Shown here piece after piece: positions 1 through 6,209 of a stretch of 15,346 bases of DNA. Both the position numbers and the translations under genes were made by a program. Each line of letters starts with the position of its first letter. The first letter of the stretch is position 1. Origin of the DNA: Gallispira sp964526435 (GTDB lineage: Bacteria; Bacillota; Clostridia; Lachnospirales; CAG-274); contig CAZGIC010000050.1 in NCBI GenBank assembly GCA_964526435.1, positions 1 through 15,346 of the forward strand. The letters run 5' to 3'. The notes under the pieces were generated by a model. The model was not told where the DNA came from, ran no database searches, and saw only the letters and a list, made by a program, of their open reading frames with translations.

Positions 1-16
1 TATTAATCAGCTAATG

Positions 17-54
17 AGGACTGAATCTTGTGTTGTGCAGGATTCAGTCTTTTT
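17..54 (+). terminator. Intrinsic terminator of an upstream gene
   Basis: An inverted repeat (core GACTGAATC at 19-27 paired with GATTCAGTC at 41-49, extendable by two pairs) is followed directly by a run of five T at 50-54. The loop is 13 nt. This is the normal form of a Rho-independent terminator reading rightward, so it probably ends a gene lying before the window and insulates the sigma-factor operon. Confidence 0.85.
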
Positions 55-107
55 AATTGTAATTTTTCTGTTATTATAATATATATTTTAAAATTTCATT
101 TATAAGC

Positions 108-147
108 TGAAACTTTTCGACTGGTATATGAGTTTATATAGTGTAAT
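108..147 (+). promoter_or_regulatory. Candidate ECF-type promoter of the sigma/anti-sigma operon
   Basis: TGAAACTTTTCG at 108-119 resembles the TGAAAC -35 element recognised by many Bacillus ECF sigma factors (sigma W/X/M class), which often transcribe their own operons. A TATAGT at 137-142 could serve as a vegetative -10, but no good sigma-A -35 lies at the right distance. No clear CGTA or CGTC-type ECF -10 is visible either. The -35 resemblance is seen directly; autoregulation is inferred. Confidence 0.35.
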
Positions 148-174
148 GATAAATAATTATTAAGGGGTGATAAA

Positions 175-651
175 GTGATCAGATTTAACATTGAGGATAT
201 TATAGAAAAATATAGGGTTACTGTCTATAATATTGCTTATCATTATACAAAAAACAGACAGGATGCAGATGATATATTTCAAAATGTATGTTTTAAGCTT
301 ATTAAGAAAAAGCCTGAATTTAATGATGAAAATCATGAAAGAGCATATGTTATAAAAACAACTGTAAATACAGCCAAAAGCTATGTGAGAAATTTGTGGT
401 TTAAAAAGGTTTGTTTAATAGAACGGGATTTATCAGAAAAAACAAATATTGAAATTAAGGAAGAAAATGAACTTTATTCTGCATTGGAAAAGCTTCCGGC
501 AAAATACAAAATAGTTATTCATCTTTACTATTATGAAAATATGTCAGTAAAGGAAATAGGAGAAGCCTTAAATAAAAAGGAATCTACAGTTAAGACTCAT
601 TTGTACAGAGCCAGAAAGCTTTTAAGAGATTATTTTGATGAGGAGGAATAA
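175..651 (+). CDS. ECF-type RNA polymerase sigma factor (sigma-70 family)
   Basis: A 158-residue protein with the two-domain layout of extracytoplasmic-function sigma factors, which direct RNA polymerase to a small regulon after an envelope signal. Region 2 spans about residues 12-72, including the conserved DADDIFQNVCFKL segment that contacts core polymerase and the -10. Region 4 spans about 98-150: a helix-turn-helix (YYYENMSVKEIGEAL) followed by the recognition helix ESTVKTHLYRARKLL that reads the -35. Region 3 is absent, as expected for the class, and the length is typical. Translation starts at GTG (175-177) behind AGGGG at 163-167. The stop codon is one base before the next start, and the SD of the next gene lies inside this gene's end, so the two are translationally coupled. 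The protein very likely works with the following membrane protein as its regulator. The exact ECF group and its signal cannot be given. Confidence 0.94.
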   Translation: MIRFNIEDIIEKYRVTVYNIAYHYTKNRQDADDIFQNVCFKLIKKKPEFNDENHERAYVIKTTVNTAKSYVRNLWFKKVCLIERDLSEKTNIEIKEENELYSALEKLPAKYKIVIHLYYYENMSVKEIGEALNKKESTVKTHLYRARKLLRDYFDEEE

Positions 652-652
652 T

Positions 653-2032
653 ATGTTTGGTGACAGATATAAAAAAATTGCAGAGCAGATAATACCTGAT
701 GAAAAAGTTATAAGAAAAGTCAGAGAAAGGGCTGTGACAAGTGAAAATAAAATACATAAAATAAAACTTGTGTATATACCATTGATTGTAATAATAATCG
801 TTTTGCTTGCCGTACCTGTAATGGGTTCACTTGGGTATTTTGACAAAATAGCCGAATTGCTGGGAAATAATGAAAGAAGTGATAAAATGGGATATATTGA
901 AAGCAGTGATGAAAAAAACGGTGTTAAAATTACAGCAGCGGGAGGAATCATATCAGGCAGAAATATATCTGTTTACGGGACTGTTGAGGATATAAAAGGG
1001 GAAAGAACAGTAAAAGATGCAAAGATAGTTAAGGGCAGTATATATTATAACAATGGTAAAGAGGCAGTAATAAGTTATGCAGAAAACAAAGGATATATTG
1101 ACGAAAATACAGGTGTGTTTAAGCTGGGAGCTGATATGGAAGAAGATATAAAGTCTGATGTAAATGTTGAAATAAGCTGTATACTAAGTGATTTAAAAGA
1201 ATATAAAAAAGTCAGATTGCCTGTGACAGTTGATAACAGTATTGAGGTTATTAATAAAGATGAGAGAAGCGAATTCTGTGAATATGGTATTTCTGTGTAT
1301 GGTGATCAGAATGAAATTGAAAATGCCGGTTATTATAACAGCATAAATGATGGATTTATAAGACCCGGAGATAATAAAGCTTATACAGAACAGGGCATAG
1401 ACTTTATTTATGTAAACGGAGCAGGATTTATAAACGGTAAACTTTATATAAATATTGCTTTTAATGACAGGTTAAAGGAAAGAACAAGGGTTACACCTTA
1501 TATAATTGATAAAATGGGAAACAAAATAAAATGCTTGTGGTCAAAAAGCATAGGTATTTCTGATGAAAACTTATATGATAAAAAGGAAGGTGTGTATAAT
1601 ACAGATATAAGAGATTATGAACAGTATGTATTTAATATAAGTGAAGAAGAATTTAAAGAGTGCGAAGTTTATGCAGACATTGAACATTATAGTACAGAAA
1701 TTGACGATGTGTTTAATATGGAAATTAAAACTGACAGTATATATGAAAAAGCTGTTATAGCGGAAAATGTTAAATTTGGAGATAAAGTTATAAAAAGACT
1801 TGAAGTAACTCCTTTATATGTTATGGCGGCAATTGAAGAAAATGACAGTACAAACTCATATTGGGGTGAACTTATATATGATGACGGAAGTATTGAAGAG
1901 TTTTCTTATTGTATATACGGGGATAAAATTTATGAGGAATACGGTGGTTTTACAGGCTATACAAAAAAATATATAGATATGGATAAACTTGAAAGGATAG
2001 ATATAAATGGTGTTACTGTTTATGAAAAATAG
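653..2032 (+). CDS. Single-pass membrane protein, probable anti-sigma factor (DUF4179-like)
   Basis: A 459-residue protein starting at ATG 653, chosen because a perfect AGGAGG (641-646) sits 6 nt upstream; upstream in-frame TTG and ATG codons would place the SD inside the gene. A short cytoplasmic head (about residues 1-37, charged, helical) is followed by one hydrophobic segment (about 38-58, with VIIIVLLAVPVMG) and a long outer domain of about 400 residues rich in beta-type segments, Tyr, Asp and Glu. Head, single TM and outer sensor directly after an ECF sigma gene is the standard arrangement of a membrane anti-sigma factor that holds sigma at the membrane until a signal is sensed. No zinc-binding HxxxCxxC anti-sigma motif is present. 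The pattern resembles DUF4179-type partners of clostridial ECF genes, but the family call is from memory and unverified. Function is inferred from context and topology. Confidence 0.62.
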   Translation: MFGDRYKKIAEQIIPDEKVIRKVRERAVTSENKIHKIKLVYIPLIVIIIVLLAVPVMGSLGYFDKIAELLGNNERSDKMGYIESSDEKNGVKITAAGGIISGRNISVYGTVEDIKGERTVKDAKIVKGSIYYNNGKEAVISYAENKGYIDENTGVFKLGADMEEDIKSDVNVEISCILSDLKEYKKVRLPVTVDNSIEVINKDERSEFCEYGISVYGDQNEIENAGYYNSINDGFIRPGDNKAYTEQGIDFIYVNGAGFINGKLYINIAFNDRLKERTRVTPYIIDKMGNKIKCLWSKSIGISDENLYDKKEGVYNTDIRDYEQYVFNISEEEFKECEVYADIEHYSTEIDDVFNMEIKTDSIYEKAVIAENVKFGDKVIKRLEVTPLYVMAAIEENDSTNSYWGELIYDDGSIEEFSYCIYGDKIYEEYGGFTGYTKKYIDMDKLERIDINGVTVYEK

Positions 2033-2055
2033 AAATTAAGATAAAATAACTATAT

Positions 2056-2138
2056 TGCAATAAATGCAAGCATTTATTGCAGGGGTGTCGATTTTTTCGA
2101 CACACTAAGTGGCAGCTGCAATTAAGCAGCTGCCACTT
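2056..2138. terminator. Three consecutive hairpins between convergent genes
   Basis: Three perfect inverted repeats lie head to tail between the anti-sigma gene and leuS. Hairpin A is 2056-2066/2071-2081 (AT-rich, loop CAAG). Hairpin B is 2085-2091/2097-2103 (GTGTCGA/TCGACAC, loop of five T). Hairpin C is 2107-2119/2126-2138 (13 bp, GC-rich, loop AATTAA). C ends 10 nt from the leuS stop codon and is followed by only a short T run in the plus direction. Hairpin C is the best candidate for a bidirectional terminator serving both genes. None has a classical long T tract directly after the stem. Confidence 0.6.
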
Positions 2139-2148
2139 TAAGTAATGG

Positions 2149-4554
2149 TTATTTAGCTACAATGTTGCAAATTCTTCCAGGCACATATATTTCCTTAACT
2201 ATTGTACCTGTAAGTTTGCTGCCAAGGGCTTCTTTTGCTGCAGCAATAACAGTGTCCTTATCGGCATCAGCTGCAACTGTAATATTTGTCTTTACTTTGC
2301 CGTTAATCTGAACAGCTATATTAACTGTATCCTCTTTAAGCTTAGACTCGTCATAGGTTGGCCATGTTGAGCGGAATACAGACTCGCTGTGACCTAAAAC
2401 TTCCCATATTTCCTCTGCAATGTGAGGTGCAAATGGTGAAAGTAAAATTGCAAGTGTTTCAAGAGAGGTCTTGTCTACGCCTCCTGCTTCCTTGGAAACA
2501 GCAATAAGCTTATTTGTAAATTCCATAAAACCTGAAACTACTGTGTTGAGAGTAAGGGCTTCAAGTCTGTTTGTGATTTCATAAATAATTTTGTTTTTAG
2601 CTCTGTCAAGCTCCGGAGTTGTATCAATAATCTTGTCCTTGTATTCATCTACAAACTTCCATACCTTATTAAGGTATCTGTAAACACCGTCAATACCGTT
2701 GTCGTCCCATTCTGAATCAAGTTCAGGTGGTCCGATAAAGAGCTCATACATTCTGAGGGAATCACAGCCATAGTTTTCAACCATTTCATCAGGTGAAACT
2801 ACATTGCCTTTATTCTTACTCATCTTAGCTCCGTCTTTTGTGATCATACCCTGATTAAACAATCTCTTGAAAGGTTCATCAAAGTCTACAACACCAATGT
2901 CATAGAGGAACTTAGTGTAAAATCTTGCGTAGAGCAAATGAAGAACAGCATGTTCAATACCGCCTACATACATATCAACAGGCATCCACTTTTTAAGTGC
3001 TTCCTTGCCTGCAAGTGCATTATCATTGTGATTGTCACAGTATCTTAAGAAATACCATGAAGAACCTGCCCACTGAGGCATTGTGTTTGTTTCTCTCTTT
3101 GCAGGACCGCCGCAGCATGGGCATTTTACATTTACCCATTCATCAATTGCTGCAAGGGGAGATTCACCTGTATCAGTTGGTTTATAGCTTTCTACATTAG
3201 GAAGTATTACCGGTAAATCCTCTTCAGGAACAGGAACTATACCGCACTTTTCACAGTGAATAAGAGGTATTGGTTCGCCCCAGTATCTCTGTCTTGAGAA
3301 CACCCAGTCACGGAGTTTGTAATTAACTGTCTTTTTACCGAAGCCTTTTTCCTCCATATAATCAGGAACCTTAGCTTTGGCATCTTCTGACTTCATACCG
3401 TTAAATTCGCCTGAATTTATCATTATACCAGGCTCTGTGTAAGCTTCTGTAAGCTCATGGGCTTCGCCGTCTTTGCTTATAACCTGAATTATAGGCAGGT
3501 CAAATTTCTTTGCAAATTCAAAGTCTCTGTCATCATGGGCAGGTACACACATAATAGCACCTGTACCATAGTCAGCAAGAACGTAGTCTGAAACCCAGAT
3601 AGGAACTTTTGCTCCGTTTAAAGGATTTATACCGTAAGAACCTGTGAATACACCTGTTTTTTCCTTGTCGGTCATTCTTGATACATTTGACTTTGTGCTT
3701 GCGTCATAAATGTATTTTTCCATTGTATCCTTGTTTTCAGGAGTAGTGATTTCTTTAACAATTTCATGCTCGGGAGCAAGAACCATAAATGTTGCACCAT
3801 AAAGTGTATCAGGTCTTGTTGTGTAAACTTTTATAGACTTATCTGTTCCGTCAACATTAAAGTCGATTTCAGCACCATAGCTTTTGCCTATCCAGTCTGT
3901 CTGCATCTTTTTAACCTTTGAAGGCCAGTCAAGCTTGTCAAGGTCATTAAGAAGTCTTTCGGCATAGTTTGTTATCTTAAGCATCCACTGTCTTAAGTTC
4001 TTCTTTGTTACCTGAGAACCGCAGCGGTCACATACACCGTTTGTAGCCTCCTCATTTGCAAGTACACATTTACAGTTAGGGCACCAGTTAAGAGGCATTT
4101 CCTTTTCATAGGCAAGACCGTTTTTAAACATCTGTATAAAAATCCACTGTGTCCATTTATAGAACTTAGGGTCAGTTGTGTTTACTTCTCTGTCCCAGTC
4201 GTAAATTGCAGCTATATCGTTAAGCTGTCTTTTAAAGTTTTTAATACTTTCAGCAACAGCTACAGAAGGATGAGTACCTGTCTTAATAGCAAAGTTTTCT
4301 GCCGGCAGACCAAAGGCATCCCAGCCCATTGGGTGAAGAATCTCATAGCCCTGCAAAAGCTTATATCTGCTGACAACATCAGAAAGAACATAACCTCTCC
4401 AGTGACCTACATGGAGACCATTGCCTGAAGGGTATGGGAACATATCAAGACAATAATATTTTGGCTTGTCAGTATTTGTGGGATTAACAGGATCTTTTTC
4501 CCATCTGGCACGCCATTTTTTCTCAATTTCTTTATAATTATATTTCGTGCTCAT
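2149..4554 (-). CDS. leuS: Leucyl-tRNA synthetase (LeuRS), class I
   Basis: An 801-residue cytoplasmic enzyme that joins leucine to tRNA-Leu using ATP; the length is close to other bacterial LeuRS. The HIGH-type motif HVGH is at residues 48-51 within FPYPSGNGLHVGHWRGY. A zinc-binding CPNC...CDRC knuckle follows. The CP1 editing domain carries the threonine-rich TTRPDTLYGATF and the VPAHDDRDFEF loop with its conserved aspartate, so proofreading of mischarged tRNA is expected. Two further Cys pairs (CEKC, CPCC) flank the second Zn region. The KMSKS loop is present at about 577-581 as KMSKN, followed by KGN. A C-terminal anticodon-binding helical domain ends the protein. ATG (4552-4554) has GGAGG (complement of 4564-4568) 9 nt upstream. 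The gene stands alone on the minus strand, convergent with the sigma operon and divergent from the hydrolase. Confidence 0.98.
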   Translation of the reverse strand: MSTKYNYKEIEKKWRARWEKDPVNPTNTDKPKYYCLDMFPYPSGNGLHVGHWRGYVLSDVVSRYKLLQGYEILHPMGWDAFGLPAENFAIKTGTHPSVAVAESIKNFKRQLNDIAAIYDWDREVNTTDPKFYKWTQWIFIQMFKNGLAYEKEMPLNWCPNCKCVLANEEATNGVCDRCGSQVTKKNLRQWMLKITNYAERLLNDLDKLDWPSKVKKMQTDWIGKSYGAEIDFNVDGTDKSIKVYTTRPDTLYGATFMVLAPEHEIVKEITTPENKDTMEKYIYDASTKSNVSRMTDKEKTGVFTGSYGINPLNGAKVPIWVSDYVLADYGTGAIMCVPAHDDRDFEFAKKFDLPIIQVISKDGEAHELTEAYTEPGIMINSGEFNGMKSEDAKAKVPDYMEEKGFGKKTVNYKLRDWVFSRQRYWGEPIPLIHCEKCGIVPVPEEDLPVILPNVESYKPTDTGESPLAAIDEWVNVKCPCCGGPAKRETNTMPQWAGSSWYFLRYCDNHNDNALAGKEALKKWMPVDMYVGGIEHAVLHLLYARFYTKFLYDIGVVDFDEPFKRLFNQGMITKDGAKMSKNKGNVVSPDEMVENYGCDSLRMYELFIGPPELDSEWDDNGIDGVYRYLNKVWKFVDEYKDKIIDTTPELDRAKNKIIYEITNRLEALTLNTVVSGFMEFTNKLIAVSKEAGGVDKTSLETLAILLSPFAPHIAEEIWEVLGHSESVFRSTWPTYDESKLKEDTVNIAVQINGKVKTNITVAADADKDTVIAAAKEALGSKLTGTIVKEIYVPGRICNIVAK

Positions 4555-4587
4555 TTAATATTTCCTCCATAGTAATATTAATTAATT

Positions 4588-4616
4588 ATTATACACCTAT
4601 ATAGTAAAAAATTCAA
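4588..4616 (-). promoter_or_regulatory. leuS promoter (sigma-A type)
   Basis: On the minus strand TTGAAT (complement of 4611-4616), a 17-bp spacer and a perfect TATAAT (complement of 4588-4593) form a strong vegetative promoter. Predicted transcription starts around 4581, leaving a leader of only about 27 nt before the leuS start codon. Confidence 0.8.
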
Positions 4617-4903
4617 GTATTATTAATTTTTTGTTTGAAACTGCAATATAGGGCAGTTTTGTATATAAATTTGGAATTAAACATAATTTGTTAAAATTTG
4701 AGTTGTTGAAAACAGGAAAAGGTTGATGAATTAATTTGCCGGTTTATAAGTAAATTGAATTTTTTACAGGAATGCGATATAATAAATATATAAAAGATGT
4801 TATTACAAAATTATTTTATATTGTGAAAGGAGGAAAGTTTTTTATATTATATGTATATGATGTGGCAGTTATAATAGAGTTTTAGTGAAGGGAGTAACAA
4901 ATT
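4617..4903. other. Intergenic region between divergent leuS and hydrolase genes
   Basis: AT-rich spacer. Apart from the two promoters, it contains a small hairpin AAACTGC/GCAGTTT (4638-4644/4653-4659, loop of 8) of unknown role. It also has an isolated strong SD-like AAAGGAGG (4826-4833) and a seven-codon open frame (4851-4874, MYMMWQL then TAA) in the hydrolase leader. No tRNA, T-box or known riboswitch motif was recognised. Confidence 0.5.
4755..4783 (+). promoter_or_regulatory. Promoter of the alpha/beta hydrolase gene (sigma-A type)
   Basis: TTGAAT (4755-4760), 17-bp spacer and a perfect TATAAT (4778-4783). Transcription should begin near 4790, giving a leader of about 115 nt. The -35 and first seven spacer bases are identical to those of the divergent leuS promoter. 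Confidence 0.78.
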
Positions 4904-5842
4904 ATGAAAATTCATCCGGATTTAAAAGAAGTTTTTGAGCATTTGCCGTCAATTAGTTCAGAAGTAAATGAAGAAAATGTGAAGGAGGTTCGTAAAGCTG
5001 TTCCAATGCCGGATTTGAAAGGTTTGGATGATGATGGGACTGTAACATTTACAAGAATGACGATATCAGGTCCCGATTGTGAAATACCTATTGTTATGGT
5101 TAAACCTGTATCTGAAAACGATAAATATCCGGTGTGTCTTTCAATTCACGGGGGAGGAATGTTTCTGGGAACAGCAGAAGACGGAATAGGAGATATAGCT
5201 GCAATGGCTAAGGAACTTCAATGTATTTTTGTGTCACCGGAATATCGCCTTGCACCGGAACATCCTTATCCCGCAGCAGTAAATGATTGTTATGCAACTC
5301 TTGTATGGATCAGTGAACATATTGGCGAGTATCAGGGAGACAGCTCACATATTGTTGTTATGGGAGGCAGTGCAGGTGCAGGACTGTCTGCTGCTATTGC
5401 ATTGAAAGCCCGTGATGAAAATGGTCCTCATATTTCTTATCAGTGTTTAATGTATCCGATGATTGATGACAGCCTTGACAGTCCGTCTAAACAGGAAATT
5501 ACCGATAAGCGTATTTCTAACAGAGCCGGATGTATAAGTATGTGGGAAATGTATTTAAAAGGAGTGTCAAAGGGTGAAGTTCCGGTATATGCGGCACCGG
5601 TTCGTGCGAAAGATTTTACAGGGCTTCCTCCTGCATTTCTTGCTGTTGGACAGTTGGATCCGTTTCGTGATGAAACGATTTATTATGCACAACAGCTTAT
5701 GTGTGCAGGAGTTCCGACAGAATTACATGTATTCCCGGGATGTTTTCATGCATGGGATGCATATGCACCTGATGCAGATGTTTCAAAGGCTGTTACTGAT
5801 TTAAGGTTAATGGCTTTGAGAAAGGCTTTTAAGTGGGAATAA
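4904..5842 (+). CDS. Alpha/beta hydrolase, HSL-family esterase/lipase
   Basis: A 312-residue probable cytoplasmic carboxylesterase of the hormone-sensitive-lipase (acetyl-esterase) family; these hydrolyse short-chain acyl or acetyl esters. The HGGG oxyanion-hole motif is at residues 82-85, YRLAPEHPYPAAVND at about 114-128, and the nucleophile elbow GGSAGAG has Ser156 (family form GDSAGG). The remaining triad members are Asp252 in LDPFRDE and His282 in FPGCFHAWD. All catalytic positions are intact and length is normal. No signal peptide is seen. ATG 4904 follows GGGAG (4890-4894); an in-frame TAA at 4895 rules out an upstream extension. The gene has its own promoter and terminator, so it is monocistronic. 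Arginine is CGN in 6 of 10 cases and proline is often CCG, unlike the AGA-rich neighbours, which suggests acquisition by transfer. Substrate is unknown. Confidence 0.92.
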   Translation: MKIHPDLKEVFEHLPSISSEVNEENVKEVRKAVPMPDLKGLDDDGTVTFTRMTISGPDCEIPIVMVKPVSENDKYPVCLSIHGGGMFLGTAEDGIGDIAAMAKELQCIFVSPEYRLAPEHPYPAAVNDCYATLVWISEHIGEYQGDSSHIVVMGGSAGAGLSAAIALKARDENGPHISYQCLMYPMIDDSLDSPSKQEITDKRISNRAGCISMWEMYLKGVSKGEVPVYAAPVRAKDFTGLPPAFLAVGQLDPFRDETIYYAQQLMCAGVPTELHVFPGCFHAWDAYAPDADVSKAVTDLRLMALRKAFKWE

Positions 5843-5884
5843 ATTTTGTAAAATTTAAGCATTTATGTTCTTTGTTTATGGAAT

Positions 5885-5925
5885 TTGCCTGTTTTATGCT
5901 GTATCATATGACAGGCAAGTTTTTT
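5885..5925 (+). terminator. Intrinsic terminator after the hydrolase gene
   Basis: TTGCCTGT (5885-5892) pairs with ACAGGCAA (5911-5918) across an 18-nt loop, then G and a run of six T (5920-5925). It lies about 43 nt after the hydrolase stop codon. Confidence 0.82.
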
Positions 5926-6041
5926 AGTGATGATTGGCAATGTGTATCAGAAAAGGCATTTGTTCATAAATTTATCTGACAATATTAATATAAATCGGTC
6001 AATACAAAATGAATTATATCAGTGATTGATGAATTAAAAGG
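5926..6041. other. Short spacer between two rightward terminators
   Basis: AT-rich, no open reading frame with an SD. Near-consensus -35-like hexamers are present (TTGGCA at 5934-5939, CTGACA at 5976-5981), but none has a good -10 at 16-18 bp. A short non-coding transcript ending at the next terminator is possible but not supported by a clear promoter. Confidence 0.3.
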
Positions 6042-6079
6042 ACTGTTTGCGGATATTACCTTCCGTAAACAGTTTTTTT
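6042..6079 (+). terminator. Strong intrinsic terminator upstream of smc
   Basis: A 12-bp stem (6042-6053 with 6062-6073, one G-T pair) with an 8-nt loop is followed by an uninterrupted T run through 6079. No gene ends immediately before it. It either backs up the terminator at 5885-5925 or ends an unannotated short transcript, and it shields smc from read-through. Confidence 0.88.
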
Positions 6080-6143
6080 GCTTTGAGTAATATATTTAAT
6101 TATGAAATAAAGGTTCAATTATTAGATTTAAAAAATTATTTGG

Positions 6144-6172
6144 TGGAAATAATGGCTGATGTATGTTATAAT
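6144..6172 (+). promoter_or_regulatory. Promoter of the smc-ftsY operon
   Basis: TATAAT at 6167-6172 has an extended -10 TG at 6164-6165. TGGAAA at 6144-6149 (4 of 6 to TTGACA) lies 17 bp upstream. The expected leader is about 30 nt. A second TATAAT at 6181-6186 lacks a matching -35. Confidence 0.68.
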
Positions 6173-6209
6173 GTTATTTGTATAATTTTGCATAAACGGA
6201 GAAATCAGT

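Noticed and set aside
635..652. Upstream TTG/ATG starts for the anti-sigma gene
   Set aside because: They would put the AGGAGG SD inside the coding sequence; ATG at 653 is correctly spaced from it.
622..951. 109-codon minus-strand frame over the anti-sigma gene start, with hydrophobic stretches
   Set aside because: Lies opposite a gene with a perfect SD and coupled start; hydrophobicity comes from complementing the TM region.
4638..4659. Small hairpin AAACTGC/GCAGTTT as a terminator
   Set aside because: Only 7 bp, AT-rich, no proper T run, and no gene ends near it.
4604..4767. Invertible promoter switch from the 13-bp inverted repeats
   Set aside because: The -10 elements lie outside the repeats, so inversion of the segment would leave both promoters unchanged, and no recombinase gene is present.
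4621..4903. T-box or other riboswitch for leuS
   Set aside because: The promoter lies only about 33 nt from the start codon and the T-box core sequence is not seen on the minus strand upstream.
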